The notes under the pieces: model-generated
What the model was told of the DNA's origin: nothing
What the model saw: the letters and a program-made list of their open reading frames with translations, nothing else
Databases searched by the model: none
In this document: positions 45,411 through 54,924 of the stretch, one piece after another
Layout of the letters: each line of letters begins with the position of its first letter
Position numbering within the stretch: position 1 is the stretch's first letter
DNA from: Rhodomicrobium vannielii ATCC 17100
Lineage (GTDB): Bacteria; Pseudomonadota; Alphaproteobacteria; Rhizobiales; Rhodomicrobiaceae
Assembly: GCF_000166055.1 (NCBI RefSeq)
Contig: NC_014664.1
Location: 3,503,501 to 3,567,500, forward strand
Direction of reading: 5' to 3'
DNA length: 64,000 bases
Translations under genes and position numbers: made by a program

Positions 45411-46496
45411 TCAGATGGCGCGAAAGTGCTTCGACAGCTTCAGCGACTGCGCCTGATAGTGCGATCCGATGTCGTGCCCGTAGAGGCGCGCGGGCGGCTC
45501 CGAGAGCGGTTCGTAGCTCAGCCGCCCGATCAGCTGACCGTCTTCGAGGATGAACGGCACCTTGTGGCTGCGCACTTCCAGCACCGCGCGGCTGCCATGA
45601 CCGCCAGCCTCCGCCATGCCGAAGCCGGGATCGAAGAACCCCGCATAATGCACGCGAAATTCGCCCATCAGCGCATTGAATGGCTCCATCTCGGCGGCGT
45701 GGGTGGCAGGCACGCGCACCGCCTCCTTCGAGGCGAGGATGTAGAACTCGTCCGGGTCGAGGATCAGGCGGTGGTGATGGGTAGCCGCGATCGGCTCCCA
45801 GAACTCCTCGATGTCGTAGGCGCCCGCGCGGTCCACGTCGATGACGCCGGTGTGGCGCTTGGCTCGATAGCCGATCAGCGCGCCCGGCTCGCCGCCCAGC
45901 TCGACGGACAATGCGACATCGCGCGGCTGGCCGCCTGCCTCGGCGGATGCCGCGGCACCGCCGCCGTTCGCGTCACGGAACCGGATTTGCGAGAGGCGCG
46001 ATCCCGTCCGCACGAGGATCGGGAAGGTCTGCGGGCAGATTTCGAGCCAGAGCCGCCCCTTGTAGCCCGCGCCGGTCTGATCGAAGCCGGGACCGTGGTC
46101 GGCGATGACGCGCGTGAATACATCGAGGCGCCCGGTCGAGCTTTTCGGGTTGGCGATGCCGGAAAGGAACAGCGGCAGCGCGAGCGACTCGTCGATTTCC
46201 GCTACATACACGCAACCGACTTCGAGCACCGCGCCGGGGCCGAGGTCGATGGTGTGCAGCTTGAAGCGCTCGATCTGGTCTTCCGTCTTCGTCCCCGGCC
46301 CCGGAATGAAGCTGGCGCGCACGCGAAATGCGCGGCGGCCAAGCCGAAGATCGAGGCTCGCGGGCTGGATCTGCCCCTCGCCGATGGGGGCGGAAGCCGC
46401 AATCGCGCCCTCGGCGACGAGCTTCGCAATGGCCTGTGAGGGTAGAATGCCGGACGCTTTCACGCTCAGGGAAGAGGTCATTTCAGGTGCAATCAT
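45411..46496 (-). CDS. dcd: 2'-deoxycytidine 5'-triphosphate deaminase (long DCD family)
   Basis: A 361-residue protein from the ATG at 46496 (ATG 46481 is an alternative). It belongs to the long alphaproteobacterial dCTP deaminase family, about twice the length of E. coli Dcd. The N-terminal half has I-Q-P-A-S-L-D-L-R-L-G and N-P-K-S-S-T-G-R-L-D-V-F-T-R. A second related region follows (about 215-361). The enzyme turns dCTP into dUTP, the main route to dTTP in many proteobacteria. Confidence 0.9.
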   Translation of the reverse strand: MIAPEMTSSLSVKASGILPSQAIAKLVAEGAIAASAPIGEGQIQPASLDLRLGRRAFRVRASFIPGPGTKTEDQIERFKLHTIDLGPGAVLEVGCVYVAEIDESLALPLFLSGIANPKSSTGRLDVFTRVIADHGPGFDQTGAGYKGRLWLEICPQTFPILVRTGSRLSQIRFRDANGGGAAASAEAGGQPRDVALSVELGGEPGALIGYRAKRHTGVIDVDRAGAYDIEEFWEPIAATHHHRLILDPDEFYILASKEAVRVPATHAAEMEPFNALMGEFRVHYAGFFDPGFGMAEAGGHGSRAVLEVRSHKVPFILEDGQLIGRLSYEPLSEPPARLYGHDIGSHYQAQSLKLSKHFRAI

Positions 46497-46752
46497 CTCT
46501 ATTGTTGCGCTGGCTCCACCGTCTGTTGTCAAGCAGCATCGAGGCCATCGGCGCGAAGACAAGCATTATCGGAAAAGTTGCGTCTGCGCGAGTGGGCTGA
46601 ACGGCCGCAGCGCCACGCGCCGCGAGCCTGCCCCCGCGCGATGACAATATTCAAAAATTTGTGGAAAAGCCTTTTACCGAGCGGAAGCAAAGGTGCGCTT
46701 CAATGCTGGAATATCCCCTCAGCTTTGACTAAGCGTATTGATGCGGAGGTCT

Positions 46753-48705
46753 ATGTCCGCACTCTCCCGAGTGTTGCCGAGCGGAAGCGAAAGCGCATCT
46801 TCAAGCCCCGATTTGCACAACATGGCGGTTAAGCGGCGCGGTCTCAAACCTGACAGGCGGGGGCGCATCCGGCGTTCGGGCGCCAAACTCAGGCTCGCGG
46901 TCGCGATCTCCGCATGCGGCGCGGTGATCGGCACCGTTCTTTTCTTCTGCGCTGTCGTCAACGAGGCGCGCTCTTACGCGGAAAGCCGCGCCTGGAACCA
47001 TGTCTCCACCCTTTCGGCCGCGTTCGAAGAGCAGGCGCGCGCAAACCTTGAGATGGTCGCGAGCGCGATTCAGTTTCTCAAGCCACAATTCGCGGAGCAC
47101 GGAACGAGCGTGAGCCTGATCGACTGGCGGACCTATCTCCCAGCCCTGGCCTCATCCTCAACCACGGTGCAGATCGCCTTCGTCGGGTCGGACGGAAAGC
47201 TGCTTGCATCGTCTCTTACCCAAGACCCGCCGCCAATAGACCTCTCGGATCGCGAACACATCCGGGTGCAATTGGAGGGGCGACCCGGCCTCTATGTCGG
47301 CAAGCCGGTGATCGGCCGCATCTCGCGGCAATGGACGATCCAGATCACGGACCGGGTGGAAGGCTCGGACGGGAAGCTTGCGGGCATCATCGTCTTTTCG
47401 CTTTCGCCGGACTCGCTGACGACGCTTCAGCGATCGATCAACCTCGGCAAAAGCGGCAGCCTGATGCTTGTGGGGACGGACGGCGTCATCCGTACATCCT
47501 TCGCCAACTGGCAGAAGACCGACGTCGCCCTCGTGGGAACGACATACCCGAACCTGCAGGCACTCACCGGCGGCCAACTCGCCGGGCAAAGACGCGTCCA
47601 TGATCCGCTGAATGGTTCCCAAACCTTTTTCCGCTGGCGCAAGGTCGGCGATTATCCGCTTCTGGTCTTGTCCGGGATCGCGGAGCCGGAGGTTTACGCC
47701 GCCGTCAACAGAGCAGCCGCCAAACTGGGAGCGCTATGCGCGAGCGTCCTGGCGCTTCTTCTCAGCCTGAGCTGGGTTCTAGCGCGTGAGATCGCGCGGC
47801 GCGTGGAACGGGAGGTCGCGCTTTACGATGGAAGTCGCAGGCTCGCGCTGGCGAATGACAGCCTGCGCCGCCGTCACCGCCAACTTGGCAGAACGAGCGC
47901 GGCTCTGGCAGCAGAGCGCGAGCGGCTTCAGCACATCAACGTGGAACTGAAAACCGCCAAGGAGCAGGCCGACGAAGCCAATCGGCTGAAGACCGCCTTT
48001 CTCATGAATATGAGCCATGAATTCAGGACGCCGATGCACGCGATCCTGAACTATGCCGCGTTCGGGTTGAAGGCTGCGCGCGGAAGCGACGAAGCGCGGC
48101 TGGAGAGGTGTCTTACGAACATACAAACGGCGGGCGACCGCCTTCTCGGCATGCTGAATGCGCTGCTCGATCTGTCCAAGCTCGAGTCGGCCTGGTCCGA
48201 TCTGGACAAGGAGCGCGGAAACCTCATGGACGTTGCGCATAGCGCCGGAGTCGAACTCGGCTCGCTTGTCGAGGAGAAGGCTCTGCGCCTGCGATTTGAG
48301 GCACAAACCAGCGACCTTGAAGCCGTATTCGACGCGCGGCGCATGATGCAGGTTTTCGTCAATCTGTTCTCGAACGCGATCAAGTTTTCTCCGAAAGGCG
48401 GAACCATCACCGTCACGATGAGCGATGACGCGATGCCCGACGGCGGCGAGGCCATCCACTGTCATATCGAAGACCATGGTCTCGGTATCCCGGAAGACGA
48501 ACTCGAACGCGTATTCGACAAATTCACCCAGAGCAGCAAGACGGACACCGGAGCGGGGGGCTCGGGGCTTGGCCTGACGATCTGCCGTGAAATCGTTCGA
48601 CTGCACGGCGGCCGCATATGGGCAGCCCCTTCGGCAAACGGGGCATCGATCCATTTCATCATTCCCAGAGCCGGACCCGATCAGATTAAACCGACCCGAT
48701 CCTGA
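46753..48705 (+). CDS. Membrane-bound sensor histidine kinase with periplasmic sensor domain
   Basis: About 650 residues. A first membrane helix (about 48-70) is followed by a periplasmic dCache-like domain (about 75-315) and a second helix (about 325-345). A coiled coil leads to the DHp domain, with phospho-acceptor H422 in M-S-H-E-F-R-T-P-M. The HATPase domain has an N-box (N-L-F-S-N-A-I-K-F-S), E-D-H-G-L-G-I-P and G-G-S-G-L-G-L. There is no receiver domain. Start: ATG 46753 has GGAGG very close upstream; ATG 46741 is an alternative. It should respond to a small extracytoplasmic ligand and phosphorylate a separate regulator, possibly the receiver protein at 50231. Confidence 0.9.
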   Translation: MSALSRVLPSGSESASSSPDLHNMAVKRRGLKPDRRGRIRRSGAKLRLAVAISACGAVIGTVLFFCAVVNEARSYAESRAWNHVSTLSAAFEEQARANLEMVASAIQFLKPQFAEHGTSVSLIDWRTYLPALASSSTTVQIAFVGSDGKLLASSLTQDPPPIDLSDREHIRVQLEGRPGLYVGKPVIGRISRQWTIQITDRVEGSDGKLAGIIVFSLSPDSLTTLQRSINLGKSGSLMLVGTDGVIRTSFANWQKTDVALVGTTYPNLQALTGGQLAGQRRVHDPLNGSQTFFRWRKVGDYPLLVLSGIAEPEVYAAVNRAAAKLGALCASVLALLLSLSWVLAREIARRVEREVALYDGSRRLALANDSLRRRHRQLGRTSAALAAERERLQHINVELKTAKEQADEANRLKTAFLMNMSHEFRTPMHAILNYAAFGLKAARGSDEARLERCLTNIQTAGDRLLGMLNALLDLSKLESAWSDLDKERGNLMDVAHSAGVELGSLVEEKALRLRFEAQTSDLEAVFDARRMMQVFVNLFSNAIKFSPKGGTITVTMSDDAMPDGGEAIHCHIEDHGLGIPEDELERVFDKFTQSSKTDTGAGGSGLGLTICREIVRLHGGRIWAAPSANGASIHFIIPRAGPDQIKPTRS

Positions 48706-48824
48706 CGGCCTCTATCGGAGAACCCGCCCAGATGGGTTGTATTATCGCGACTAAGACCCGGTTCTATATTGTTAAATATTGAAAGCTTATCCTTCCGAAA
48801 ACTTTCCATTTCCCGCCTAAGCTG

Positions 48825-50099
48825 ATGGAAATGACTGATCCGACGCAGCCGGAAGCTTTGCGGGATTTTGCCGCCGTTGCCGCGGAGGAGGAGCGTTTGC
48901 GTGCGCTCTACGAGCTCGACCTTCTCGATACGAGGCGAGAACGTGCTTTCGATCAACTCGTCGCCTTCGCCTCCAGTCTGTTCGAAACCCCCATCGCCCT
49001 GATCTCGCTCATCGACAGCCATCGTCAGTGGTTCAAGGGCAGGCTCGGCTTCCCTTACGCGGAAACGCCGAGAAGCGTGGCCTTTTGCGATCACACCATC
49101 CGGGGGAGCGGAGTCTTCGTCGTTGAAGATGCAACGCGAAACCCGATCTTCTGTCGAAACCCCCTTGTGACGGGCGAACCCCACATTCGCTTCTATGCGG
49201 GAGCGCCGCTCACACGGCGGGGTGGCCAGAACATCGGTTCGCTCTGCGTGATCGACCGGCGCGCGAGGACGTTTTCCAATCACGACGCCGAACTCCTTGC
49301 GAGCCTCGCGGATATGGTGGTGACGCTCGCCGAGGGCCGCGTCAGGAAGCGACGGCTCTTGAGGCGCGTCGCGCGCTTGCAGATCTTGGGGCGCAGCGAG
49401 CGGCTCAGGTCGGATTTCCTTTCCCACGTCTCCCACGAATTGCGCACGCCGATGCACGTAATTTTGAGCCACGTTCATAGCGGGCTGAAGATAACGTCGA
49501 AGGGCGGCACGTGGAATGCAGAGAAGCATCTCGCGAGCATTCACACAGCGGGAAAAAGGCTGCTCAACCTTCTCAACGACCTGCTCGACCTCCAGAAGCT
49601 GGAATCGGGCAAGGCGGCTTTTTGCTTCGAGCGCGGCGATCTCGCCGAAGTCTGCGAAACGGCGCAGTCGGAACTTTCCCCGCTTCTCTCGTTCAAGAAC
49701 CTGTCCCTCGCGCTCGTCGTAGAGACCGATAACGCCCAAACCCTCTTCGACCGCAACGGACTTTTACAGGTGATCGTGAACCTTCTCGCGAACGCTATCA
49801 AATACTCGCCCCAGAGCGGCGTAATCACCATCGTGCTTTCCGACGCGACCGCACCCCACCATTGCGCCCCCGGTATCATGTGCGCGATCTCGGATGAGGG
49901 CATCGGCATTCCGAATGACGAACTCGAGTCCATATTCGACAAATATGCGCAAGGCACGAATGCCAAGACCCTCGGCGGAACGGGGCTCGGCCTGTCGATC
50001 TGCCGGACCATCGTTTCCGCGCACGGCGGGAGAATCTGGGCGGAGAACGGCCGCGGACGGGGCGCTGTCATCAAATTCGTGCTTCCCCGCGCCGTCTGA
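48825..50099 (+). CDS. Cytoplasmic GAF-domain sensor histidine kinase
   Basis: A 424-residue protein without membrane helices. A GAF domain spans about residues 25-170 (L-I-S-L-I-D-S-H-R-Q-W-F-K and I-G-S-L-C-V-I-D are typical). The DHp domain has H204 in V-S-H-E-L-R-T-P-M. The HATPase domain carries an N-box (N-L-L-A-N-A-I-K-Y-S), S-D-E-G-I-G-I-P and G-G-T-G-L-G-L. The sensor may bind a small molecule or sense redox state. It follows the membrane kinase by 119 bases and resembles it closely in the catalytic half. Confidence 0.92.
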   Translation: MEMTDPTQPEALRDFAAVAAEEERLRALYELDLLDTRRERAFDQLVAFASSLFETPIALISLIDSHRQWFKGRLGFPYAETPRSVAFCDHTIRGSGVFVVEDATRNPIFCRNPLVTGEPHIRFYAGAPLTRRGGQNIGSLCVIDRRARTFSNHDAELLASLADMVVTLAEGRVRKRRLLRRVARLQILGRSERLRSDFLSHVSHELRTPMHVILSHVHSGLKITSKGGTWNAEKHLASIHTAGKRLLNLLNDLLDLQKLESGKAAFCFERGDLAEVCETAQSELSPLLSFKNLSLALVVETDNAQTLFDRNGLLQVIVNLLANAIKYSPQSGVITIVLSDATAPHHCAPGIMCAISDEGIGIPNDELESIFDKYAQGTNAKTLGGTGLGLSICRTIVSAHGGRIWAENGRGRGAVIKFVLPRAV

Positions 50100-50230
50100 G
50101 TGCCCCGCCCTGATCGTCCGCCCTTTCCTCGACGGAACCCTTCATTGCGTTTTCAGGTTTTTCTAGTTCCTTAGGTCAAAGGCAATTTGTCGCTCCCTCC
50201 GCCGTGCCGGTGGTTTTTCGCGGGTTCCGT

Positions 50231-51121
50231 ATGCGCAAGATCCTTTATGTCGATGACGATGCGCTGAACCGCGATATCCTGCGCGAGCTTCTGTGCGAAG
50301 GGGGCTACGATGTTGTGGAGGCGGACGATGGCGACACCGCGCTTCAGCGCCTCCACGATACGTCCGGCATCGATGCAATCCTCCTCGACCGGATGATGCC
50401 GCGCATGGGCGGCATTGAGGTGCTGAAAGCGGTGAAGGCGGATGCGCGTTTTGCCGACATTCCCGTCATCATGCAGACTGCGGCAACTTCCCGCGACCAG
50501 ATCCTTCAGGGCATCAAGGCGGGCGTCTATTACTACCTCACGAAGCCGTATGAAGATCAGATGCTGCTCGCCATCGTCGGCGCCGCGCTTCAGGACGCTG
50601 CGCAAAAGCAACGGCTTCGCGAGGAGGTGGCGCAACATCGCAGCCTCATGGGGCTTCTCGAACAGGCTCGCTTCCGCTTCCGCACCCCGCAAGAGGCGCG
50701 CAGCCTCGCCTTCCTCATCGCCAACTGTTTTCCCGAGCCGGAAGCGGCAATCTACGGTCTGCACGAAATGCTCTCCAATGCGATCGAGCACGGCAATCTC
50801 GGCATCACCTATGATGAGAAGACGCGCCTCATTCTCGAAGGGCGGCTGCGGGAGGAAATAGAGTGTCGCCTCGCTCTCCCCGCCAACCGCGAGAAATGGG
50901 CGTGGCTGAGCTTCGAAACGGACGGCAAGACGCTTCGGGCGCGCATTCGCGACCAGGGCAATGGGTTTGACTGGCGGCCTTTTCTTGACATCAGCCCCGA
51001 GCGGGCAATGCATCCCCATGGGCGCGGCATCGCGACGGCGCTAAGGATGTCGTTCAGTTCGCTTGACTATGTCGGCTGCGGCAACGAGGTGGTCTGCACA
51101 TTCGTCGTCGACGAAGCGTAG
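50231..51121 (+). CDS. Receiver domain fused to an anti-sigma-type ATPase domain
   Basis: A 296-residue protein. Residues 3-125 are a receiver domain: acidic D-D-D near 8-10, phospho-acceptor D53 in L-L-D-R-M-M-P, and the conserved Lys in L-T-K-P-Y. Residues about 165-296 form a HATPase_c_2 domain with an N-box (H-E-M-L-S-N-A-I-E-H-G-N), D-Q-G-N-G-F-D and P-H-G-R-G-I. This domain is used by RsbW/SpoIIAB-type anti-sigma kinases and lacks a phospho-His region. The ATG at 50231 begins the receiver directly; GTG 50204 is an alternative. No partner phosphatase, anti-anti-sigma factor or sigma gene lies nearby. Confidence 0.88.
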   Translation: MRKILYVDDDALNRDILRELLCEGGYDVVEADDGDTALQRLHDTSGIDAILLDRMMPRMGGIEVLKAVKADARFADIPVIMQTAATSRDQILQGIKAGVYYYLTKPYEDQMLLAIVGAALQDAAQKQRLREEVAQHRSLMGLLEQARFRFRTPQEARSLAFLIANCFPEPEAAIYGLHEMLSNAIEHGNLGITYDEKTRLILEGRLREEIECRLALPANREKWAWLSFETDGKTLRARIRDQGNGFDWRPFLDISPERAMHPHGRGIATALRMSFSSLDYVGCGNEVVCTFVVDEA

Positions 51122-51126
51122 CCTTT

Positions 51127-51151
51127 CCGATCAGGCTTTTAACCTGATCGG
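51127..51151. terminator. Stem-loop between convergent receiver and peroxiredoxin genes
   Basis: CCGATCAGG (51127-51135) pairs perfectly with CCTGATCGG (51143-51151) around CTTTTAA. No strong T-run on either side; it probably acts as a two-way terminator. Confidence 0.55.
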
Positions 51152-51172
51152 TGATCGGTGATCGGTGATCGG
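51146..51172. repeat. Tandem 7-bp repeat GATCGGT
   Basis: Nearly four direct copies of GATCGGT (three full, one lacking the last base) overlap the right arm of the stem-loop. Likely slippage expansion. Confidence 0.85.
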
Positions 51173-51193
51173 CGCTGAGGCGCAGGCGACGAA

Positions 51194-51679
51194 TCAGAGG
51201 TCCGCGAGAAGACGGTCAGCGCTGCTCGCCTCCGCGACGGAGGGATTTTCCTCCACGTGGAGCGCTTTCACCACGCCGTCTTCGAGCAGCATCGCATAAC
51301 GCTTCGAGCGGAGGCCGAGGCCGAACCCGCCCGCATCGAGATCGAGCCCGATTGCCTTGGCGAAATCGCCGCTGCCATCGGCGAGGAACACGATCTTGTC
51401 GCCCGCTCCCGTCGATTTAGCCCAAGCGTCCAGCACAAACACATCGTTGACGGCGGTGCAGGCCACCACATCGACGCCCTTCGCCTTGAAGTCGTCCGCA
51501 TGCTCGATGAAGCCGGGCAAGTGCGCGAGGCTGCATGTCGGCGTAAACGCGCCGGGAACCGCGAAGAGCACGGCTTTCTTGCCGCCGAAAAGCTCGTCCG
51601 TGGAAACATCGGCCGGGCCGTTCGCGGTCATGATCTTGAATTTCGCATTGGGAAGGTGAGTGCCGGGTGCGATGGTCAT
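51194..51679 (-). CDS. Peroxiredoxin, Prx5/AhpE-like thiol peroxidase
   Basis: A 161-residue protein from the ATG at 51679, preceded by GGGAGA. The peroxidatic cysteine is C49 in P-G-A-F-T-P-T-C-S, typical of Prx5-type enzymes that use glutaredoxin or glutathione. The C-terminal half holds R-S-K-R-Y-A-M-L-L-E-D-G-V-V. It reduces peroxides and alkyl hydroperoxides in the cytoplasm. The longer upstream frame is not supported. Confidence 0.94.
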   Translation of the reverse strand: MTIAPGTHLPNAKFKIMTANGPADVSTDELFGGKKAVLFAVPGAFTPTCSLAHLPGFIEHADDFKAKGVDVVACTAVNDVFVLDAWAKSTGAGDKIVFLADGSGDFAKAIGLDLDAGGFGLGLRSKRYAMLLEDGVVKALHVEENPSVAEASSADRLLADL

Positions 51680-51989
51680 GTTCTCTCCCTGGACGCTTGA
51701 ATTGGCCGATGCCCCGCGTCGCCTGGATCGGACCACGCGCGGAAGCCTGAGGATCGCTCGCCGTCGACGTGCGCCCTCCAAGTCTCGCCACGTATGAAGC
51801 GGCGCAATTCCTGACAATCCACCGGACGGCTTTTCACGATGACTTGAATGCCCCATCGGACACGCGAGCGAGCGCTGGGTTCCCGCCAGCAGTGATCTTT
51901 CATCCAACTTTTGGCAGGTGGCGGGTGAAAGCCTCGCTTTGGTCCAAAAGATGTTGCCGCGTACGGTGGAGGTTCATAATTTCGCTCCG

Positions 51990-53468
51990 ATGCCGGTGCG
52001 AGAACCGGACGCGCCATCACGGCTGCGATTTTTCTGGGGGAAGCGATTGGCGCGGCGATCTTTCGTTCTGTTCGTCTCTATGGGCGTCTTTCTGGCGTTT
52101 TCGCCCGAGGCTGCCCGCGCCGCCGACGATCTCATCAGCAACATTTTCGGATCGGGCGACGCCGAGAAGGCGACGGGCGCAGCCTCCCCTTCGCAGCGCT
52201 CGCCGGGGCAGAGCGCGCCCAGAGTCCGCGCCTCCAAGCCCCTCAGCAAGGGCATCGAGAACCGCATCAAGCCCAGCCGTCGCTCCGGCAAGGAGGGCAC
52301 GGCCGAGGCGAAGCTCGATAATGAGCAGGCGCGGGAGCTTTACATCCGGCGGAAGGCGCGGCTTGAAGAGATCAAGGCACGCCAGGGCGAGCTATCGAGG
52401 GACAAACGCACGCTGGCGAATAATCGCGCGCGGCTTCAGGCGCGTCTGGTGGAGACGGCGCGCTCGCTCAGGCTGTCCGAGAAGCGCCTCTCGGAGATCG
52501 AGACGCGGCTCGCCGAAACGCGCGAAAAGATGAAGGAGCAGCAGACGAAGCTCGACTCCAAGAGCCAGCAGCTTTCAGCGCTGTTCTCTCTCATGCAGGG
52601 GCTTTCGCGCCAGCCGCCGCCGCTTCTCATCACGCACACGCGCGACGCGTTGAAGATGATCCGCAGCGGCATGGTGCTCGCGACTTTTTACGCCGATGTC
52701 GAAAAACTCGCGACACAGTTAACGGCCGACGTCGATGCGCTGGAAGCGATCGAGAAAGACGCCGCGCTTCAGGAGCAGCGCCGCAGGATCGAGCAGGCGC
52801 AGAGCTTTCGGATCAAGGCGCAACTCGACCTCCTTATTGCCGAAAACCGGGAGCAGATACAGGCCAACGCGGCCACGCTGGAAAGTCTCGGCAGCGCATC
52901 GAAGATCAACGTAGCCAGCATCAAGAGCCTTGAGGACATGCTTCCCGCAATCAGCGCAAGCAAGGCAGAAGCGGATAACAAGGCGAACGAATTCAAGCCA
53001 GATGCCACGCGGGTTGCACTTCAGGCCGGCCGGATGAAGCCGTCGATACCTTTCGCTGCGGCGCAAGGTCTTCTGCCCGTGCCAGTACAGGGAAAAGCTC
53101 TTGTCAATTTTGGACAAACAACCGAAGATGGCAGTCCATCGAAGGGTATTCACCTAGAGTCGCGGCCCGGAGCACAGGTTATATCGCCCTGCGACGGTCA
53201 GGTTTTGTTCGCTGGCCCGTTCCGCTCATATGGTCAACTCTTGATTATCGATGCCGGTGGGGGCTATCATGTTGTAATAGCAGGCATGGAGCGGATCGAG
53301 GTCGACCAAGGTCAATTCGTTCTGGCCGGTGAGCCTCTGGCGGCGATGGGGTCTGAAACCCGCGCCGATGGAACGACGCCGAAACGCCCATCACTCTACG
53401 TCGAATTTCGTAGAGAGCAACAGTCTGTCGATCCCGCACCGTGGTGGTCTGCGGGAGGAAAAGGTTGA
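51990..53468 (+). CDS. EnvC-like murein hydrolase activator with LytM domain
   Basis: About 492 residues. A basic N-terminus and hydrophobic segment (about residues 22-45, ending A-R-A-A-D) form a signal peptide. A long coiled-coil region (about 100-310) follows and the LytM/M23 domain closes the protein (about 370-480, G-I-H-L-E-S, Y-V-E-F-R). The usual catalytic H-x3-D and H-x-H residues are incomplete, as in EnvC-type activators, which stimulate amidases at the septum instead of cutting the wall. The start is uncertain among GTG 51918, ATG 51951 and ATG 51990. It is 6 bases from ctpA, a conserved alphaproteobacterial pairing. Confidence 0.88.
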   Translation: MPVREPDAPSRLRFFWGKRLARRSFVLFVSMGVFLAFSPEAARAADDLISNIFGSGDAEKATGAASPSQRSPGQSAPRVRASKPLSKGIENRIKPSRRSGKEGTAEAKLDNEQARELYIRRKARLEEIKARQGELSRDKRTLANNRARLQARLVETARSLRLSEKRLSEIETRLAETREKMKEQQTKLDSKSQQLSALFSLMQGLSRQPPPLLITHTRDALKMIRSGMVLATFYADVEKLATQLTADVDALEAIEKDAALQEQRRRIEQAQSFRIKAQLDLLIAENREQIQANAATLESLGSASKINVASIKSLEDMLPAISASKAEADNKANEFKPDATRVALQAGRMKPSIPFAAAQGLLPVPVQGKALVNFGQTTEDGSPSKGIHLESRPGAQVISPCDGQVLFAGPFRSYGQLLIIDAGGGYHVVIAGMERIEVDQGQFVLAGEPLAAMGSETRADGTTPKRPSLYVEFRREQQSVDPAPWWSAGGKG

Positions 53469-53474
53469 ATATAC

Positions 53475-54833
53475 ATGCGCAAATCCGAACTCGCGCTCGG
53501 TGCTCTTCTTATTGCGCTGGTTTGCACAGCCAGCTTTTTCATTTTGCAATCCACGCGCCGGGATCAGGCCATTGCTGCGAATGCGGAAATCTACCGCCAG
53601 CTTGACCTTTTCGGAGAAGTGCTTGAGCGCGTCCGCGCGGAGTATGTGGAAAAGCCGGACGACACCAAGCTGATCGAAAACGCGATCAACGGCATGCTGC
53701 AAGGGCTCGATCCGCATTCGAGCTACCTCACGGCGAAAGAATTTCAGGACATGCAGGTGCAGACGCGCGGCGAGTTCGGCGGGCTAGGCATCGAAGTCAC
53801 GATGGAAGACGGCGTCGTGAAGGTGATTTCGCCCATCGACAATACGCCGGCCGATCGCGCGGGCGTGATGTCGGGCGACTACATCACCCATCTCGACGGC
53901 GAGTCGATCCAGGGCCTCTCGCTGAACGAAGCGGTGGAGAAGATGCGCGGACCGGTGGATTCGCCGATCATGCTCACCATCATGCGCAAGGGCGCGAATG
54001 CCCCGATCCAGACGCGCGTCGTGCGTGACATCGTGCGCATCAATCCGGTGAAGTACAGCGCCGAGGACGATATCGGCTGGATCAAGGTCAAGACGTTCCA
54101 GAGCGAACACACCTACGAATATATGAAGCAGGGCATCGAAGACCTGAAGAAGACCATCGGTCCGAAGCTCAAGGGCTACGTCCTTGACCTCCGCAACAAT
54201 CCCGGCGGTCTTCTCGATCAAGCCATCGCTGTCTCCGACGCATTCCTCGACAAGGGCGCGATCGTGCTGACAAAGGGCCGTAACGCCAGCGAGTCGAGCC
54301 GCGCGAGTGCAAAATCCGGCGACGTCACCGAGGGCAAGCCCGTTGTCGTTCTGATCAACGGCGGTTCGGCCTCGGCTTCGGAAATCGTGGCGGGCGCTTT
54401 GCAGGATCACAAGCGCGCCGAGGTGATCGGTACGCGCTCGTTCGGTAAAGGCTCCGTCCAGACCATGATCCCGCTCGGCGCGAATGGCGGCCTCCGTCTG
54501 ACGACGGCGCGCTATTATACGCCGTCCGGGCGCTCGATCCAGGCGACGGGCATCTCGCCGAACTATCAGGTGGAGCCCGAGCTTCCCGACGACCTCAAGC
54601 AGCAGATGGCATCGTTTACGCCGAAGGGCGAAGCGAGCCTGCGCGGACATCTGAAGAACGAGGGCGCGCAAGAGGCTTCCGGCAGCATCTCCTATGTTCC
54701 CAAGGAGAAAGAAAAGGACGTGCAGTTGAAGGCGGCTATCGACCTTCTGCACGGCAAGAAGATCGAAGTCGCGAAGAAGGTCGAAAACGCGGCGGCTCCC
54801 GCAGCGGCCGCGACTGCGGAAGTTCCGAATTAA
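53475..54833 (+). CDS. ctpA: C-terminal processing peptidase CtpA (S41 family)
   Basis: A 452-residue protease with an N-terminal signal or anchor (about residues 5-22). A PDZ domain spans about 95-175 (G-L-G-I-E-V and A-G-V-M-S-G-D-Y-I). The S41 core carries the serine-rich motif N-G-G-S-A-S-A-S-E near 295-303 and the catalytic lysine K325 in R-S-F-G-K-G-S. It degrades periplasmic proteins from their C-termini, including wall hydrolases; pairing with the EnvC-like gene suggests control of wall remodelling. An Ala-rich tail ends the protein. Confidence 0.95.
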   Translation: MRKSELALGALLIALVCTASFFILQSTRRDQAIAANAEIYRQLDLFGEVLERVRAEYVEKPDDTKLIENAINGMLQGLDPHSSYLTAKEFQDMQVQTRGEFGGLGIEVTMEDGVVKVISPIDNTPADRAGVMSGDYITHLDGESIQGLSLNEAVEKMRGPVDSPIMLTIMRKGANAPIQTRVVRDIVRINPVKYSAEDDIGWIKVKTFQSEHTYEYMKQGIEDLKKTIGPKLKGYVLDLRNNPGGLLDQAIAVSDAFLDKGAIVLTKGRNASESSRASAKSGDVTEGKPVVVLINGGSASASEIVAGALQDHKRAEVIGTRSFGKGSVQTMIPLGANGGLRLTTARYYTPSGRSIQATGISPNYQVEPELPDDLKQQMASFTPKGEASLRGHLKNEGAQEASGSISYVPKEKEKDVQLKAAIDLLHGKKIEVAKKVENAAAPAAAATAEVPN

Positions 54834-54865
54834 ACTTTCGCATCCGCAAATGCGATCCTATAGTG

Positions 54866-54900
54866 AAAAGGTTCATGCGAGAGCGTGAGCCTTTTTGCTT
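54866..54900 (+). terminator. Intrinsic terminator after ctpA
   Basis: AAAAGGTTC (54866-54874) pairs with GAGCCTTTTT (54887-54896) with one G-U wobble, followed by GCTTTTTG. It is 32 bases after the ctpA stop. Confidence 0.65.
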
Positions 54901-54924
54901 TTTGTCGAAGCACAGGGGTGCTCA

